A DNA stretch of 64,000 bases from Protopterus annectens (lineage: Eukaryota; Chordata; Ceratodontiformes; Protopteridae). The stretch covers positions 1,416,606,069 to 1,416,670,068 of the forward strand of contig NC_056733.1 of assembly GCF_019279795.1 (NCBI RefSeq), in the 5' to 3' direction. The notes beneath the pieces are model-generated. The model was not told where the DNA came from and ran no database searches. It saw only the letters and a list, made by a program, of their open reading frames with translations. Both the position numbers and the translations under genes were made by a program. This document shows, piece after piece, positions 43,409 to 54,419 of the stretch. Within the stretch, counting starts at the first letter, position 1; each line of letters begins with the position of its first letter.

Positions 43409-45400
43409 CTTTTCTATATAGCAGTGGTAACTGTTGTGCCTGTGGCTATGATGTGGACTGCCAGCCCCCACAGGCAAATTTCACCAAGGACACCTGCTGC
43501 TGAGCTCTGCCAGGGCTACCTACCCAGTACCATAATCTGGGGAGGCTGCTAGGCCTTGTAGCCTTGCCTTGAATGGGATTTACTGGTCAGGAGTGAATGT
43601 TTTCTGTGTGTAATGCTTGACTTACAGTAAGCATGCACTAATGAATGACCAGTCATTGTTCATGCATTTCAATAATAATGATGTTCCATTCCTGCTGGTG
43701 GCTCTGCCAGGGGTGAGCAGTATGCAGCTGCCAGAGGTGGTATGGCAGCTGGTGGACCGATATCTTGACACCTGCCTCAGTCACTTGAACAGAGTCTTGT
43801 TATACTTGCAGAGTCATGTCCTGCCTGCCAAGAATTGCATATTCACTCTATCTACCATCCAGGTGTTCCACTCCTTTTTGTGTTATTGCCTTATATTGTT
43901 TATTGTCCAAACCTCCCCAACACCACTATCTTCTCCCTGTTTGTTTTATGTTTCCTAAACCACTGTCCTCTTCATTCCTCACTGCATCAGCACCTACCCT
44001 GTCAGTTTTGTCTGTTTTCTATGTTTCTGTGATTGTCCCTCTTACCATTCTTTCAAATTCCCTTACTTCCCTTCCTACCTCAACTTCTTGGATATGGAAA
44101 ATGTGTACCTGCAAGCAAAAATAAAATTATTACTCTTCTTCTCCCCTTCCAATTCATTCCTTAACTGTTGCCCTTAATAGTTCCCTCTGCTTGCTTCCCC
44201 TCTTTCCTGCAGTCCTATACTCCACTTTCCACCATTTAATATGGTCAAAATATATTTAACATGTACAATGAGCTTTGTAAGGCATAGAGTTTTCTTTTAC
44301 ATCCTGCTACTCATATGCATTGCTTGAACATGCATATGAAAACAGCCACAAAGAAGCTTGTAATAAATATAGTCTCATCACACACTCCATCTTACCTGCA
44401 CTAGATAACAGGGGATTTTATACTGTGCCTTATAGGCACATGAAAGGATTCATTTGCTACCACTGGGGCATACATTCTCCTACCACAATTTCTGCTCTGG
44501 CTGTGAGCAGGTTTTTAATTAGCTGCTATTTCCACTTTACTTTTTCAGTTTGATAAATGTTATTAAGCTTAGAGCTCTGCCATGCCCAGAAGGTAAACAG
44601 TGTCTGGCTTGGTATGATTGTACAGACTATGTTTCTGAATCCCAGGGAATGTGTTTGCTGTCTTAGTCCCATTTTACAAAAAAAAGAGACCTGATGTTAC
44701 TAAGATGGTGAACCATTTCTGTTTGTACTGCCACATACTACCAAGTTTTCCATTTCTTTTTAAAGTTCCATTAAAATGCAAAAATATGAAAATTGGTTTA
44801 ATTGTTGTATACTTCTTCCTGTTTTCTGGACTAATGTCTTCCATCTCAAGCATTACTTTCAACAGAAAATTAAAGAGTTGGTGTATTTTCTTGTGGTTTT
44901 TATTTTGTATGTTCCTGAAAAATAACCCAAATGCATTTTGTTTTTGATGCACTGCAGATGTTTTATTCATAATGGCATTTTAATTCTACAAATAGATATT
45001 CCTTTGAAGAATGAATAATGTCTAAAAATTGCTTGGCTTAAACCATCAGTCACCAGTTCTTTATGGCTGTCTTTAAGTACGTATTCTAGTCTGTATAGCA
45101 ATCAAAAGAACTCATTTTAGTTAAATTTTGCAAAGAAGCCAAATCTGTCAACATCCCACTTCAGTAAAAGAAGTGTATAAAGTGTACAAACAAAATGTCA
45201 GTCAGATGTTGAGACTAGACATAGTGATGAGGATATATATTTATTGCAAGCTGGAAAATTAACTAAAGTGAACTCTGTACTGAAAAATATTTCTAATCTG
45301 TTTTTAGGACTGGAGTTATATATGTTAGGTTGCACTTTACTGTTTTGATAAACAAAGCAAACCAAAACCACTGGGACTGCACATTTAAGTTAAATTAACA
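43409..45400. other. Unrecognised stretch
   Basis: About 2 kb without a recognised gene. The open frames 43617-43958, 43816-44124 and 44651-44947 are rich in Ser, Phe and Leu and show no domain. The region is the longest in the window without an identified repeat. Confidence 0.45.
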
Positions 45401-45639
45401 CGCTATGAATTGTCACACAGACGAGTGTACAATAGTAGCACAATTCATTCATGAATATGTATAAATTCCAAATAATTCATGTTAGTCTTCTTGAAAGGAT
45501 AGAAGATGAAAAGATATGTGCTGGGGTGGTTATATTTATATGGAAGAAAGATTACAAAATATATTAAGACTTGGAGACAGTAACACAAGGAAATACTTAT
45601 AAATGTTTTATGAAAATAATAGAAAGAAGACTGGCGATC

Positions 45640-46171
45640 ATTTTGGAAGAATTTATACGTGAAGATGTATATAGAGTACAGGGAAACAAGTGAAGAACAT
45701 GCTAGTAATAATAAAAGAAGTAGTAGATGTTTTTTAAAAGTGGAATAAAGACATAAGGTTGGCTGCATGTGATATAGCATAAGATTTTGATACAATAAGT
45801 TATGAGGCAAACTGGAATATTTTAGGGGAAAGAGGATTTCAGAAAAATAATTAAAGTATTAATGAAGTATTTTGAGCTGTTGTAGATGAAGGTTATGGTA
45901 CTTGGTTGGTTAGGAAGGAAAATAAAAAAGAGGTTAAACAGTTGTGTCCAATGAGTTTGTATTTATATATGCTAGTAATGAATGTATTGATACAAACGTG
46001 TACTGGTGAAATGAGAAAAATGGTGTAATAATAATAATACTTGTTTTTCTTTCACACATAGATGATTTAGTTATTGTAAACAAAATATGATCTGGATGAG
46101 AGAAGCCGTGACAAGGATGGAAAGGAGATTAAGTAAAGCTGGACTAAAGTTAAACAGGTAATGAAGTAAGG
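45640..46171 (+). pseudogene. Old LINE reverse transcriptase relic, clade unclear
   Basis: Plus-strand frames, after ignoring stops, read EEFIREDVYRVQGNK, LAACDIA.DFDTISYEANWN, LGERGF and MKVMVLGWLGRK. They continue with CPMSLYLYMLVMNVLI, FHIDDLVIV and MREAVTRMERRLSKAGLKLN. These correspond to RT blocks 2a to 6, with IDD in place of the catalytic (A/V)DD. The MDVL...ADD...G..LN style resembles Craton/RTE-like or other APE LINEs rather than CR1, L2 or R4. AT-rich and heavily mutated. It ends at the MITE at 46172. Confidence 0.5.
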
Positions 46172-46896
46172 GTCTATATTACTTAATCGAACTATCATTT
46201 AAGAGAATACCTTTTTATTGAACCCTTTTAATTGAACATCCTATTTGTTGAAGACTAATTATCGAACAAAATTAGATCAAACTATTTTAGTTGGTCACTT
46301 AACAAACATCAACTATGACATCACTGAACAGCTCCGGAAAATGGGAATGCTTGCAAAGTTATTTTAATGTTTAAAATGTAATATATTTTTTAAAAATTAC
46401 TTAAAAATAAAAAGAAGCACTACTGCTACTTTTAATTGTAATATTTTCTACAGATTGTATTACTATACAACCTGGCAGATTGAACTACTCAGAAATGGGA
46501 ATAGCCTCAGTAATTAACCTAAAAATTGCAAAACATTTTCTCCTTCACTTTTGCAGGAGGGACTGTACCCCCTTGCACCCCCAAGTAGGGGGCTTCACCC
46601 CCTCAAATTAAATATGCCAGCTTCCAGATCATACTACGTTGATGAAAAGGGTAAACAAGGAATAGACTATGAATGTCCATACTGCCATCGGTATGAATTT
46701 TAATTAACTACCACCAGTTGTTGGATGGTGGGCAGGTTTAGGCAGAACTTAACGACTGCGGAAATTTTTGGCTAACAAAAATAATTTGATAACATCAACT
46801 TCATTGATTACAGTCTTCAGTAAATAGGATGTTTGATTAAAAGGGTTAGATGAAAAGGTACTTGCTTAAATGCTAGTTTGATTCAGTGAAACAGAC
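46172..46896. mobile_element. MITE with about 83-bp inverted repeats
   Basis: A 725-bp element with long inverted repeats (46172-46255 against 46812-46896). Both start GTCT, share CATTTAAG(A/C)(G/A)A.TACCTTTT and end in GAAGAC. The core includes CACCCCCAAGTAGGGGG (about 46577-46593). It interrupts an old RT relic. I found no clear target duplication and no transposase. Confidence 0.75.
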
Positions 46897-47111
46897 TTAT
46901 AAAGTAAATGGTTTGTTGAAATAAAAAAAGAAAAATGAGATTTATTCTACTAAAAGTAAAATGAAATAAATATATTAGGAATCAAGTTTGGCAAAATTGG
47001 AAAATAATAGAACAATGCAGAAAAATGCTGATGAAAGAAAGATGTTAGTTGGTAGAAAACCTTCTATTTATCTTTAATAGAGAAGGTACAGTACTTATGT
47101 TAAATACACAC

Positions 47112-47149
<38 letters not shown>

Positions 47150-47344
47150 ATATATATATATATATATATATTGAGAAACTGGGGTATATGGGGAGTGTAT
47201 GCACTGTATATTTCCTGCAAAAATGGAAAAAATAATTATTAGAGGGTTTTTAGTTTTATTTGGACATCAAAACTCAGTTCAGGTATATGGGGAATTGTTT
47301 ATTAAAAGAAAGAAAAAGGATGACACAAAATAAGGGAAATGTAT
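46897..47344. repeat. AT-rich DNA with (TA)n microsatellite
   Basis: AT-rich, possibly more of the RT relic. A (TA)n run with short breaks lies at 47117-47171. Confidence 0.7.
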
Positions 47345-48096
47345 ATAAATACAAGGAACTAGCCAAAACCCACAGAACCAAGACAGTCTCCTCCAAAAAA
47401 GGAAGCCAATCTGGTGGTCCCCTGCCATTAATAAACTCTACAACAGAAGGAAGAAACTGTTGCAGAAAAAGGTGAAGTCCCAAGACTGGAAAAACTTCCT
47501 TATTAGCCTCAACAAAAAGTTGAGATCCCTCATCAAAACCTCTAAAGCCAGCTATGAAGGTAGAATTGCGAAAGACACTAAAAACAACCGCAAAGCTTTC
47601 TATAGTTATATCAAGAATCTCCATGGCAATACCCATGTTTTCTCTGAGTTACTGCAGAATGGTATCTCCTATACTGAGCCAACAGATATTGCCAACATAC
47701 TGGCCGACAGATTCATTGCCAACTTTAGCCCCCCCCCCCCCAAAGGACTGATCACAATACACGAGGAATGCCAGGCACCCAGCATTACTGCAGCACAGTT
47801 TAAAGCTGCATTGTCCAAGGCCATGAATACAGCTTCCATGGGGCACAATAATATCCCTGTCTGTGTTCTATATGAACAACAAAGTGAACTGGCACCAAAT
47901 CTGTGTGCCCTGTTCAGTCACAGCCTCACCTCAGGCTTTGTCCCTACCGAATGGTGCACTGCTACAGTCATCCCTCTCCATAAAGGAGGAGCAAATACAG
48001 ACCCTGGGAATTAATGCTCCATTAGCCTGATGAGTCTGTTATGTAAAGCTATGGAACGCATCATCGTGGATTTGATTAAGAAAGATATAGGAAATC
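47345..48096 (+). pseudogene. CR1 LINE, linker and RT start (first segment)
   Basis: It starts at TKTVSSKKGSQSGG (family form SSKKRKPIWWSP). Frame 47460-48014 reads LISLNKKLRSLIKTSKASYE, NRKAFYSYIKNLHGNTH, TEPTDIANILADRFIANFSP and MNTASMGHNNIPVCVLYEQQ, then WCTATVIPLHKGGANTDPGN. A stop follows, then INLMSLLCKAMERIIVDL-like sequence. The Penelope element enters at 48097. 5' truncated, without ORF1 or endonuclease. Confidence 0.85.
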
Positions 48097-48169
48097 CAAA
48101 AATGTACAGAAGAGGCAACACCACAGCAAAACCAATGTATAAACATAGATTTAATAAAGCCAAAATTAA

Positions 48170-48215
48170 GAACAGTGAGCACTTTCACATTTTAAAGACA
48201 TTTCATCAGACTTTC
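48170..48215 (-). ncRNA. Degenerate hammerhead-like motif
   Basis: Minus strand: CTGATGA, a 16-base spacer with weak pairing, GAAA, GTGC, TCA. The core letters are present at the 3' side of a Penelope element, but stem II is poor, so activity is doubtful. Confidence 0.4.
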
Positions 48216-48612
48216 ATACTGCATACATTCTTTATTTAATTTAAATAGTAACTTCATTAACGCAACTTCCAATCACTTAATAAAATTAATTATGACAGCA
48301 CAAGCATCAATTATCTCTAAAAATTCATCATGAAACTATAAAAGCTACATAGTTTAATTCACATTATATATATAAAAGTATAATAGAGCTATGTGTTGAA
48401 AATAAAGATAAAATAAAATCAATATAAATAGATGAAGGTGCTTAATGTGCATAGGACCTTGCTATTAAGAACTGCTTTAGTGTTATCTTGTCATTTAAAC
48501 CACCCATTCTATGGGCTTGTAAACATATAATCCACCTATTTTCTTGTTAGTCAATGTAATTTTTAATGTCACCTAGTCCACCAGTCTTTTGAATTAATTC
48601 TAAAGCTCTAAA

Positions 48613-49510
48613 TCAAAATGAATGTGTCATGCCATGGGTCATCACATACCTAGCCAGTGCATTATTTTCATCTTCTTTGTTAATGGCATATATGTGTTCT
48701 CTGACTCTTTCCCTAAGTGTCCTGTTTGTCTTGCCTACATAGAAGGATTTACATACCTGGCATTGTGCCAGATATATTAAATCCCTTGTTTTGCAATCAG
48801 CATAATGTTTAAAGATATACTCCTGTCCAGTATTTGGATTGATAAACTTGTTATCACCTGCCATGTACATACATTGGTTGCAACTCCTGCAAGCAAATGT
48901 CCCTTGTCTGTCAGAGTATATTTATTTCCTTTGTGTTCTTATAATCCTCATAATATAACAATCTCTTTAAAGACTTAGTGTTCCTATATGTGTAAAGCGG
49001 TCTCATTCCTACTATTGTTGAAATATTTTCGTCTTTGCCTAATAATTTCCAGTTTTTATCTATTATTTCTTTAACTCTCATATTCTTATTTGTAAATGGA
49101 ATTACAACCCTAGTCGTATTATGCCCTCGCAAATCTATCTCTTCGTTCTCATTTTCATTGTTTACGGCATCATTATTCCTGTGAAAAAATGGCCTCCCTT
49201 TCCTCCTCCTCTGTACTATATTCTCATTCAGTTCCTTCTCTATCTCATTGTCATGATATCCCCGTTGTGAAAAATTATCAGTCAACACCTTGTGTATATC
49301 ATAAAAGGCTTCATCATGGCTAGTCAGCCCTTATAGTCTAAGTGCTTGCCCCTTCATTATATTTAGATAAATATGTGCAGGGTGCATGCTGTTACGATGT
49401 AACAAACTATTTTTCCAGCATGGTTTTCTGTACATATCTGTATGTATACCATCTCCCTTCTTAGTCAACTATACATCTAAGAACTGTATTTGTTCATAAG
49501 AGCTATTCCA
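48613..49510 (-). pseudogene. Penelope (second lineage) linker and GIY-YIG nuclease
   Basis: Frame 49288-48911 (LTDNFSQRGYHDNEIEKELN, RVVIPFTNKNMRVKEIIDKN) is the region between RT and nuclease. After a frameshift, CRSCNQCMYM and frame 48870-48613 (DLIYLAQCQVCKSFYVGKTN, RTLRERVREHIYAINKE) give the cysteine pair and the GIY-YIG domain with its YVGKT, R..R and EH residues. The nuclease itself is open from its YL block to the end of the recognised part. Confidence 0.85.
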
Positions 49511-49511
49511 T

Positions 49512-50512
49512 TCAAAAGATAACAAAATCAGTGGTCCCATTGATGTAAAGGACAAAATCATCCAGTTGTTGCCTGGTTCCTTTCCATACAAGGAAAATAT
49601 CATCCACAAACCATTTGTAGTATTTAATATAGTCACTAATTTCTGCATCTCCTATCACATAAGTGCTTTCCCAATATGCCAACACCAAGTTGGCATATGA
49701 CTTTGCACATGGGGTACCCATGGCAACCCCCTTGGTTTGTAGGCAATACTTCTCATGCATGAATATATTATTACTTAAAACAATGTCTAACAGTAACATA
49801 TATCTCATGACTGAGTCCCTAGGGACCCCTTTTTCTATTAATAATAGCCTCACATAATCCATACCTGCTGTATTTGGTATGGAGGTAAATAGGGAAACCG
49901 CATCTAATGTCACTAATAAATCATTGTTGATGTCATCTTCACAATGTACGTAGTTGACATAACCTTCCAAAAACTGTTGTGTATCCTTAACCACTGATTC
50001 AACACTATCCAGTATGGGTCTAAATTGTTTTTCTAAGTAGATAGATAAGAACTCAGTGAGCCAACCCCTTCCCGAGACTATGGGTCTCATTGCTGGGTCT
50101 GTCAAACTTTTATGGACTTTGGATAGCCCCCTGAAAACTGGAATCACAGGTTTTTCCACTAAAAAGTGTTTATATAAATCAATATATATCATTCCACATA
50201 GTAGTAGGTCATATAAATCACTGTGCACATTTTAATGCTTCTGTCTAATAATATCATATCTAAAAGTTTATATGTCTCATTGTCTGTTAGCAACATTCGC
50301 ATTTTTCCTATATAAAATTCATGATCTAATACAATGACAGCTCCACCTTTATCAGCCTGTCTAATTATTATTTCATTATTGTTTTGTAATTTTTTCAAAG
50401 TTTCATATTCACCACCATTTAAATTAAAAAAATCTGGTCTAGTTTGCGACATACACAACTGCATTAAATCATGTTCATATGCTTTTTCAAACGCATCCAA
50501 TAATGGATGCAT
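49512..50512 (-). pseudogene. Penelope (second lineage) reverse transcriptase
   Basis: Frame 50512-50189 has IIIRQADKGGAVIVLDHEFY (block 1, with the KGG of Penelope RTs). Frame 50228-49512 (238 codons) continues with FRGLSKVHKSLTDPAMRPIV (block 2, KVHK), LLVTLDAVSLFTSIPN (block 3), LQTKGVAMGTPCAKSYANLV (block 4) and the catalytic KWFVDDIFLVW (about 49580-49612). One frameshift at about 50210 separates the two frames. Otherwise well preserved. Confidence 0.88.
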
Positions 50513-51257
50513 TTGCAGTACAAAAGTAGAAGGTTTCCTGAAAGCATTATAATCGTTATTACTAATTTGTCCAAATACCTGGATATATTTATAATTAAAT
50601 CCGTTGTATGGGACGAAGCGCTTTCGTTTGGAACTTGTGCCTCTCCTCTGATGCCTTTCGTTTCTTCAGTCTGTTTTGTGGCGACCATATTTGTCTCTCT
50701 GCCTGCCGGATTGGCAGCGGAAAAGGGCAAAAGCTATTGCCATCTGTTGAACAGTGTGCCAGAGCTGGTAGATGTACAACCATTGCCTCCTGGTTCTCCT
50801 TCCTTCTAACATCCATCATTTTTGATCTCATGGATGATTCACTCACATTCGAACATGTAGAGAGCCCCTTGTTGCTCTCCTGATTCACTTGCTCTACCAC
50901 TTCTTCTGATTGTGAGGCAGTTGCCGATGTCATCATTCTCGTAGTGGTAACATCCGGCCTACTACAATTTACTAAAAGTGGTGCTGCCATTTGGATACTT
51001 GCTGTGGAGTTGCTACTGTTCTCCCTGGGCCAGGAGAACACATTCCCCCTCCAGAAATCATTAAAATCCCTTTCCATCTTCTTCTTCTTCTTCTTATCCT
51101 GTAGCAGTTTATTTTCAAGCACCATTGAGCTGGTGGTGAGGTCACTGATAAACATATTCATCTCGGTAGAATTCAAAAGCAAACTCAATTCACTTTGCAG
51201 AGATGTAATCTCTGTGACCAGTGCACCTTCTATAAGTTGGTATTGTTCGATTAACAA
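50513..51257 (-). pseudogene. Penelope (second lineage) N-terminal region
   Basis: Frame 51257-50595 (220 codons) begins MLIEQYQLIEGALVTEITSL with a leucine-rich helical start, a poly-Lys run (DKKKKKKMERDFNDFW) and a Ser/Thr-rich middle. Such coiled-coil starts are common before Penelope RTs. The end (RKASEERHKFQTKALRPIQR) overlaps frame 50730-50464, which leads to the RT, so a frameshift lies near 50600. No further domain recognised. Confidence 0.65.
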
Positions 51258-51335
51258 CCTAATGTAACCATAGCTGGTATCTAAATTTAGTTTCTGCCAT
51301 TTGGTTAATAGTTCTGTATATAGCTATAGGAAATC

Positions 51336-52640
51336 TCCAAACTCTAGACGCCACACAGTTTGGCTTTGTGAAAGGGAGATCATGCCTGCTCAACCTGGTT
51401 GACTTCTTTGAGTCAGTCACCAGAGCTGTGGATGAAGGTAAGGCAGTGCATATAGCCTACCTTGATCTGACCAAGGCCTTTGATACCATCCCTCACTTTG
51501 GAATTATTGATAAACTCACCAAACTAGGCATCAACCCCTATATCACTAGGTGGGTTGCAAATTGGCTCACAGATAGAATGCACAGTGTGAAAGTTGTGGA
51601 CTCCAAGTCAGACTGCTGACCAGTCACGAGTGGAGTCCCACAGGGATCGGTCCTGGATACTCTCCTTTTTGGCATCTACTTCTCAGAAGTCCAGGCCAAC
51701 ACAGGGGGACTCTAGATGACCAAGTTCACAGACAACTGCCAGCTGGGAGCCATTATTAACTCCCCAAGTGATGCAGACATCCTACAGAAAGGCCTCACTG
51801 AGACCAATGACTGATGTTGAAACCATGGCCTTAAGCTTAATGCCAAAAAATGCATTGTCATCCCATTTGGTAACAACTCAGTTCCCACTAATTACCACAG
51901 CGATGGGAGCCCACTGAAAATTGAAGGCGTTATAAGAGATCTGGGGATGCAGGTTGACAGCAACCTGTCCATCGACCACCACATTGCCACTGTGGTCAGA
52001 AAGTCCTTCTATGTGGCACATCTCATTACTAAGGGTTTTGCTCTTCCCTCATTAGACCAATCATTGAGTATAATGCCCCATTTGGCATATACCTCACTAG
52101 ACACCTGCAACAGCTGGACAGGCCACAGAAGTACCTCACGAAGAGGATCCTAGGTATTAAACACATGTCCTGCAAGGACAGACTCAAAAGACTCCAGCTA
52201 TTCTCTGTCTCATATCACCTACTTAGAGGTGATCTCTGCTTGACTTACAAAGCCATGTCTGACCCAGCTCTGTTAGAAATGCTACATCTAAAGAAATCCC
52301 AGTCCCTCTGCACCACATGCTCCAGAAAACTCAACCTCATTACCACAATCAACAGAATATGTTGGAGGGACAGGATCATAACCTAGAAACTGCCCATGCT
52401 GTGGAATAGACTTCCCATACATGTCAAGCAGAGCACTTCGCTGTCCCTCTTCAAGAGAAATCTTGATGAGTGGATGGGCAATAGAACGTTCACCTCGGGG
52501 ATCACTCTAGTGATTCTACTTGATAGAGGCACTGGTAACAAACATTGGGCGGCATGATGCCAGGGCACTTCTATGTGCTAGGCTTGTGAAGGCTCCAGGG
52601 CCATTAGCCTAGTACACACCTATGAACCTATGAACCTATA
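51336..52640 (+). pseudogene. CR1 LINE, RT and 3' end (second segment)
   Basis: Resumes at LQTLDATQFGFVKGRSCLLN directly after the Penelope element. Frame 51368-51619 has AYLDLTKAFDTIPHFGIID. GVPQGSVL and FTDNCQLGAI (catalytic site changed to FTDN) follow at about 51640-51750. LNAKKCIVIPFG and frames 51947-52386 (LGMQVDSNLSIDHHI, RGDLCLTYKAMSDPALLEML) give the thumb. LWNRLPIHVKQSTSLSLFKR-like sequence ends the ORF at about 52480. The 3' UTR and AACCTATG tail lie at 52617-52640. Confidence 0.85.
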
Positions 52641-53453
52641 TATTTGGCATCAACATGGCTTTTTGATATTAACATTTTGAAGAAGAAAAAAGCTAGCTTG
52701 ATAGGGAAAATACTGTATATCTAACATTGAGAGATGGAAGAAATGAAAAGAAAACAAATACAGAAAAAGTAGGAGATGATAGAAAAAAGAATATATGATG
52801 AAGTTAGGGAAAATTAAGATTGATGAAGTTAAAAAAGTTAGAAAGGAATGGTATAACCTAATAATGGAGAATCTTATTTAATACATCCACGGATATATCA
52901 CTAGGATGAGATTAAGTAAGTAATAAGAAATAGAAGGGAAAGATTTGAAGATTTTTATGAAGCTGGAGATTGTTTTGTGAAGATTATTTTCAGATAACTT
53001 GCCTGCAAAAAATAATGTGAAATATAAAGCAGTGGAGGAGAGAAAATGTAAATAGTGTAATAAAGAAGAAATGACAAAGCATTATTTTTGAATTGTTAAA
53101 ATGAAAGAAAACCTTTAGGAAACCAAAATCAAAATGAGTATAAGTGGGAAGGCTTTCAAAATAGAAACATGGATATAATAATGTATGAGAAATATGAAAA
53201 ACAAAAAAACATGAAGTTGATAGATGGGATAAGATATTGATGGTACCAGTATCGGCCCTGTGGAAAACAGGATGTGATAAATTCCGGTATAATAAAAATA
53301 GGAATGATGAAGACATGTTGACTGAAATTAAAAACATGGCTGTGGAGAAATGAATTTAGATGACATATGTTAAAGCTTGTAACACTAAAGATGTAAAATA
53401 TACTGAAAATAGAATGCAATGTGTGTGATGTATTCAGATGTATATATAAATAA
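52641..53453. other. AT-rich LINE-like relic
   Basis: AT-rich, purine-biased plus strand. A CKxCNKEEMTKHYF-like string near 53050-53085 could be a worn zinc finger of a LINE C terminus, and KRIYDEVREN lies near 52785. It may continue the RT relic at 45640-46171 if the CR1 inserted into it. Evidence is weak. Confidence 0.35.
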
Positions 53454-53725
53454 ATCACCCCCTGCTCTTTTTTATGGTGATGTGGTCTCTTTTATATCCA
53501 TTTGAGGTACTAGCAGCTTAGCCAGGTGGGACCTCAGTTTAGCATCTCATCCAACAATCAAGGGTGCAGAACCCCTGTTGTGTTGCACTGGAGTGTCAGT
53601 AATGGAAAATTAATAAAACTACCTGGTAGGGGGAATAGAACTCACAGCTTTCTAAGATTCTAGCACTAAAGACAAGTATACTATTACTTGAGCTACTATG
53701 ACCACACAACAAAGCACATACTTGT
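53454..53725 (-). mobile_element. tRNA-derived SINE (family 2)
   Basis: On the minus strand the head GTGGTCATAGTAGCTCAAGT then GAGTTCTATTCCCCC fits A and B boxes. The body 53454-53600 (GGTCTC, GCAGAACCCCTG) follows. A related head is at 25605-25680. No target duplication was found. Confidence 0.5.
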
Positions 53726-53733
53726 GCACAAAC

Positions 53734-54290
53734 TATTATAGCAATAACCCATGCCTGGGTGTGGGTAATGCTGGAGTTACCCACGGTTGGTGTGGTTTGG
53801 TCACGAGGGTGAAGCCCAAGTGGCCAAACAAAGCCAACCGTGGGTAAATCCAGCATTACCCACACCCAGAAGTGGGTTATTGCTATTATACAATGACATT
53901 ATTTAAGAAAAAAATAATTACTTTTCTTAAATAATAGCATTGTATAATGCCTCCTTGCTGCCCTTCCGCAGCTGTCTGGTATTCTGCAGCAGTTCTGATG
54001 TACTGCGCATGCATATACTTACGCAGTACATCTCCGTTGCTTTTTACAACGTGTCTCGCTATGTTAAACGAGTTTAACATAGCAAGACAGCTTTAAAAAA
54101 AGCAACGGAGAATCTCCATTGCTTTTTTTAAGGCTGTCTCGCTAGGTTAAACCCATTTAACATAGCAAGACAGTTTTGAAAAAAAAGCAATGGAGAAAGC
54201 AAGATCTCTGTTGCTTTTTAAAGTGTCTCGCTATGTTAAATGGGTTTAATATAGCGAGACAGCTTTAAAAAAGCAATGGAGATGGAAGTA
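53734..54290 (+). mobile_element. Palindrome-chain element, copy B
   Basis: Six hairpins lie in near-direct succession: 53734-53890 (arms GCAATAACCCA... about 65 bp), 53885-53948 (ATTATACAATG arms), 53997-54032 (GATGTACTGCG arms), 54031-54111, 54113-54196 and 54205-54282. The last three are variants of one hairpin, with outer arms TCTCC(G/A)TTGCTTTTT or TCTCTGTTGCTTTTT and inner AACATAGC(A/G)AGAC. The first two hairpins and the last type recur at 19369-19985 in reverse order. Non-coding. Mobile because the two copies lie in unrelated flanks. Confidence 0.75.
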
Positions 54291-54419
54291 CAAATCTGTT
54301 TTTATTCATGTCAGTAGAAATTATTTCATCCACAAGGACTCTTTGACTGTTAGTAGAGAACTTACTGGCTTCTTAGATAGTATAGCTTGTACTGGTGTTA
54401 GGACATATTTTTCACAAAT

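Larger units (their letters stand above)
48097..51324 (-). mobile_element. Penelope-like element, second lineage
   Basis: A 3,228-bp insertion in a CR1, flanked by perfect TATAGGAAATC at 48086-48096 and 51325-51335. Antisense RT and GIY-YIG remnants are present. It differs from the element at 20642-24676 in protein sequence and lacks the long inverted termini. Confidence 0.88.

Noticed and set aside
43617-44124. Overlapping frames of about 100 codons as host exons
   Set aside because: Hydrophobic, Ser-rich translations in three frames of a pyrimidine-rich stretch. No domain and no splice support.
50605-50660. Extra hammerhead-like string (GAAAGCGCTTC) in the second Penelope element
   Set aside because: No CTGANGA box at the right spacing with a stem II, and it lies in a readable N-terminal frame. 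Kept out as too weak.
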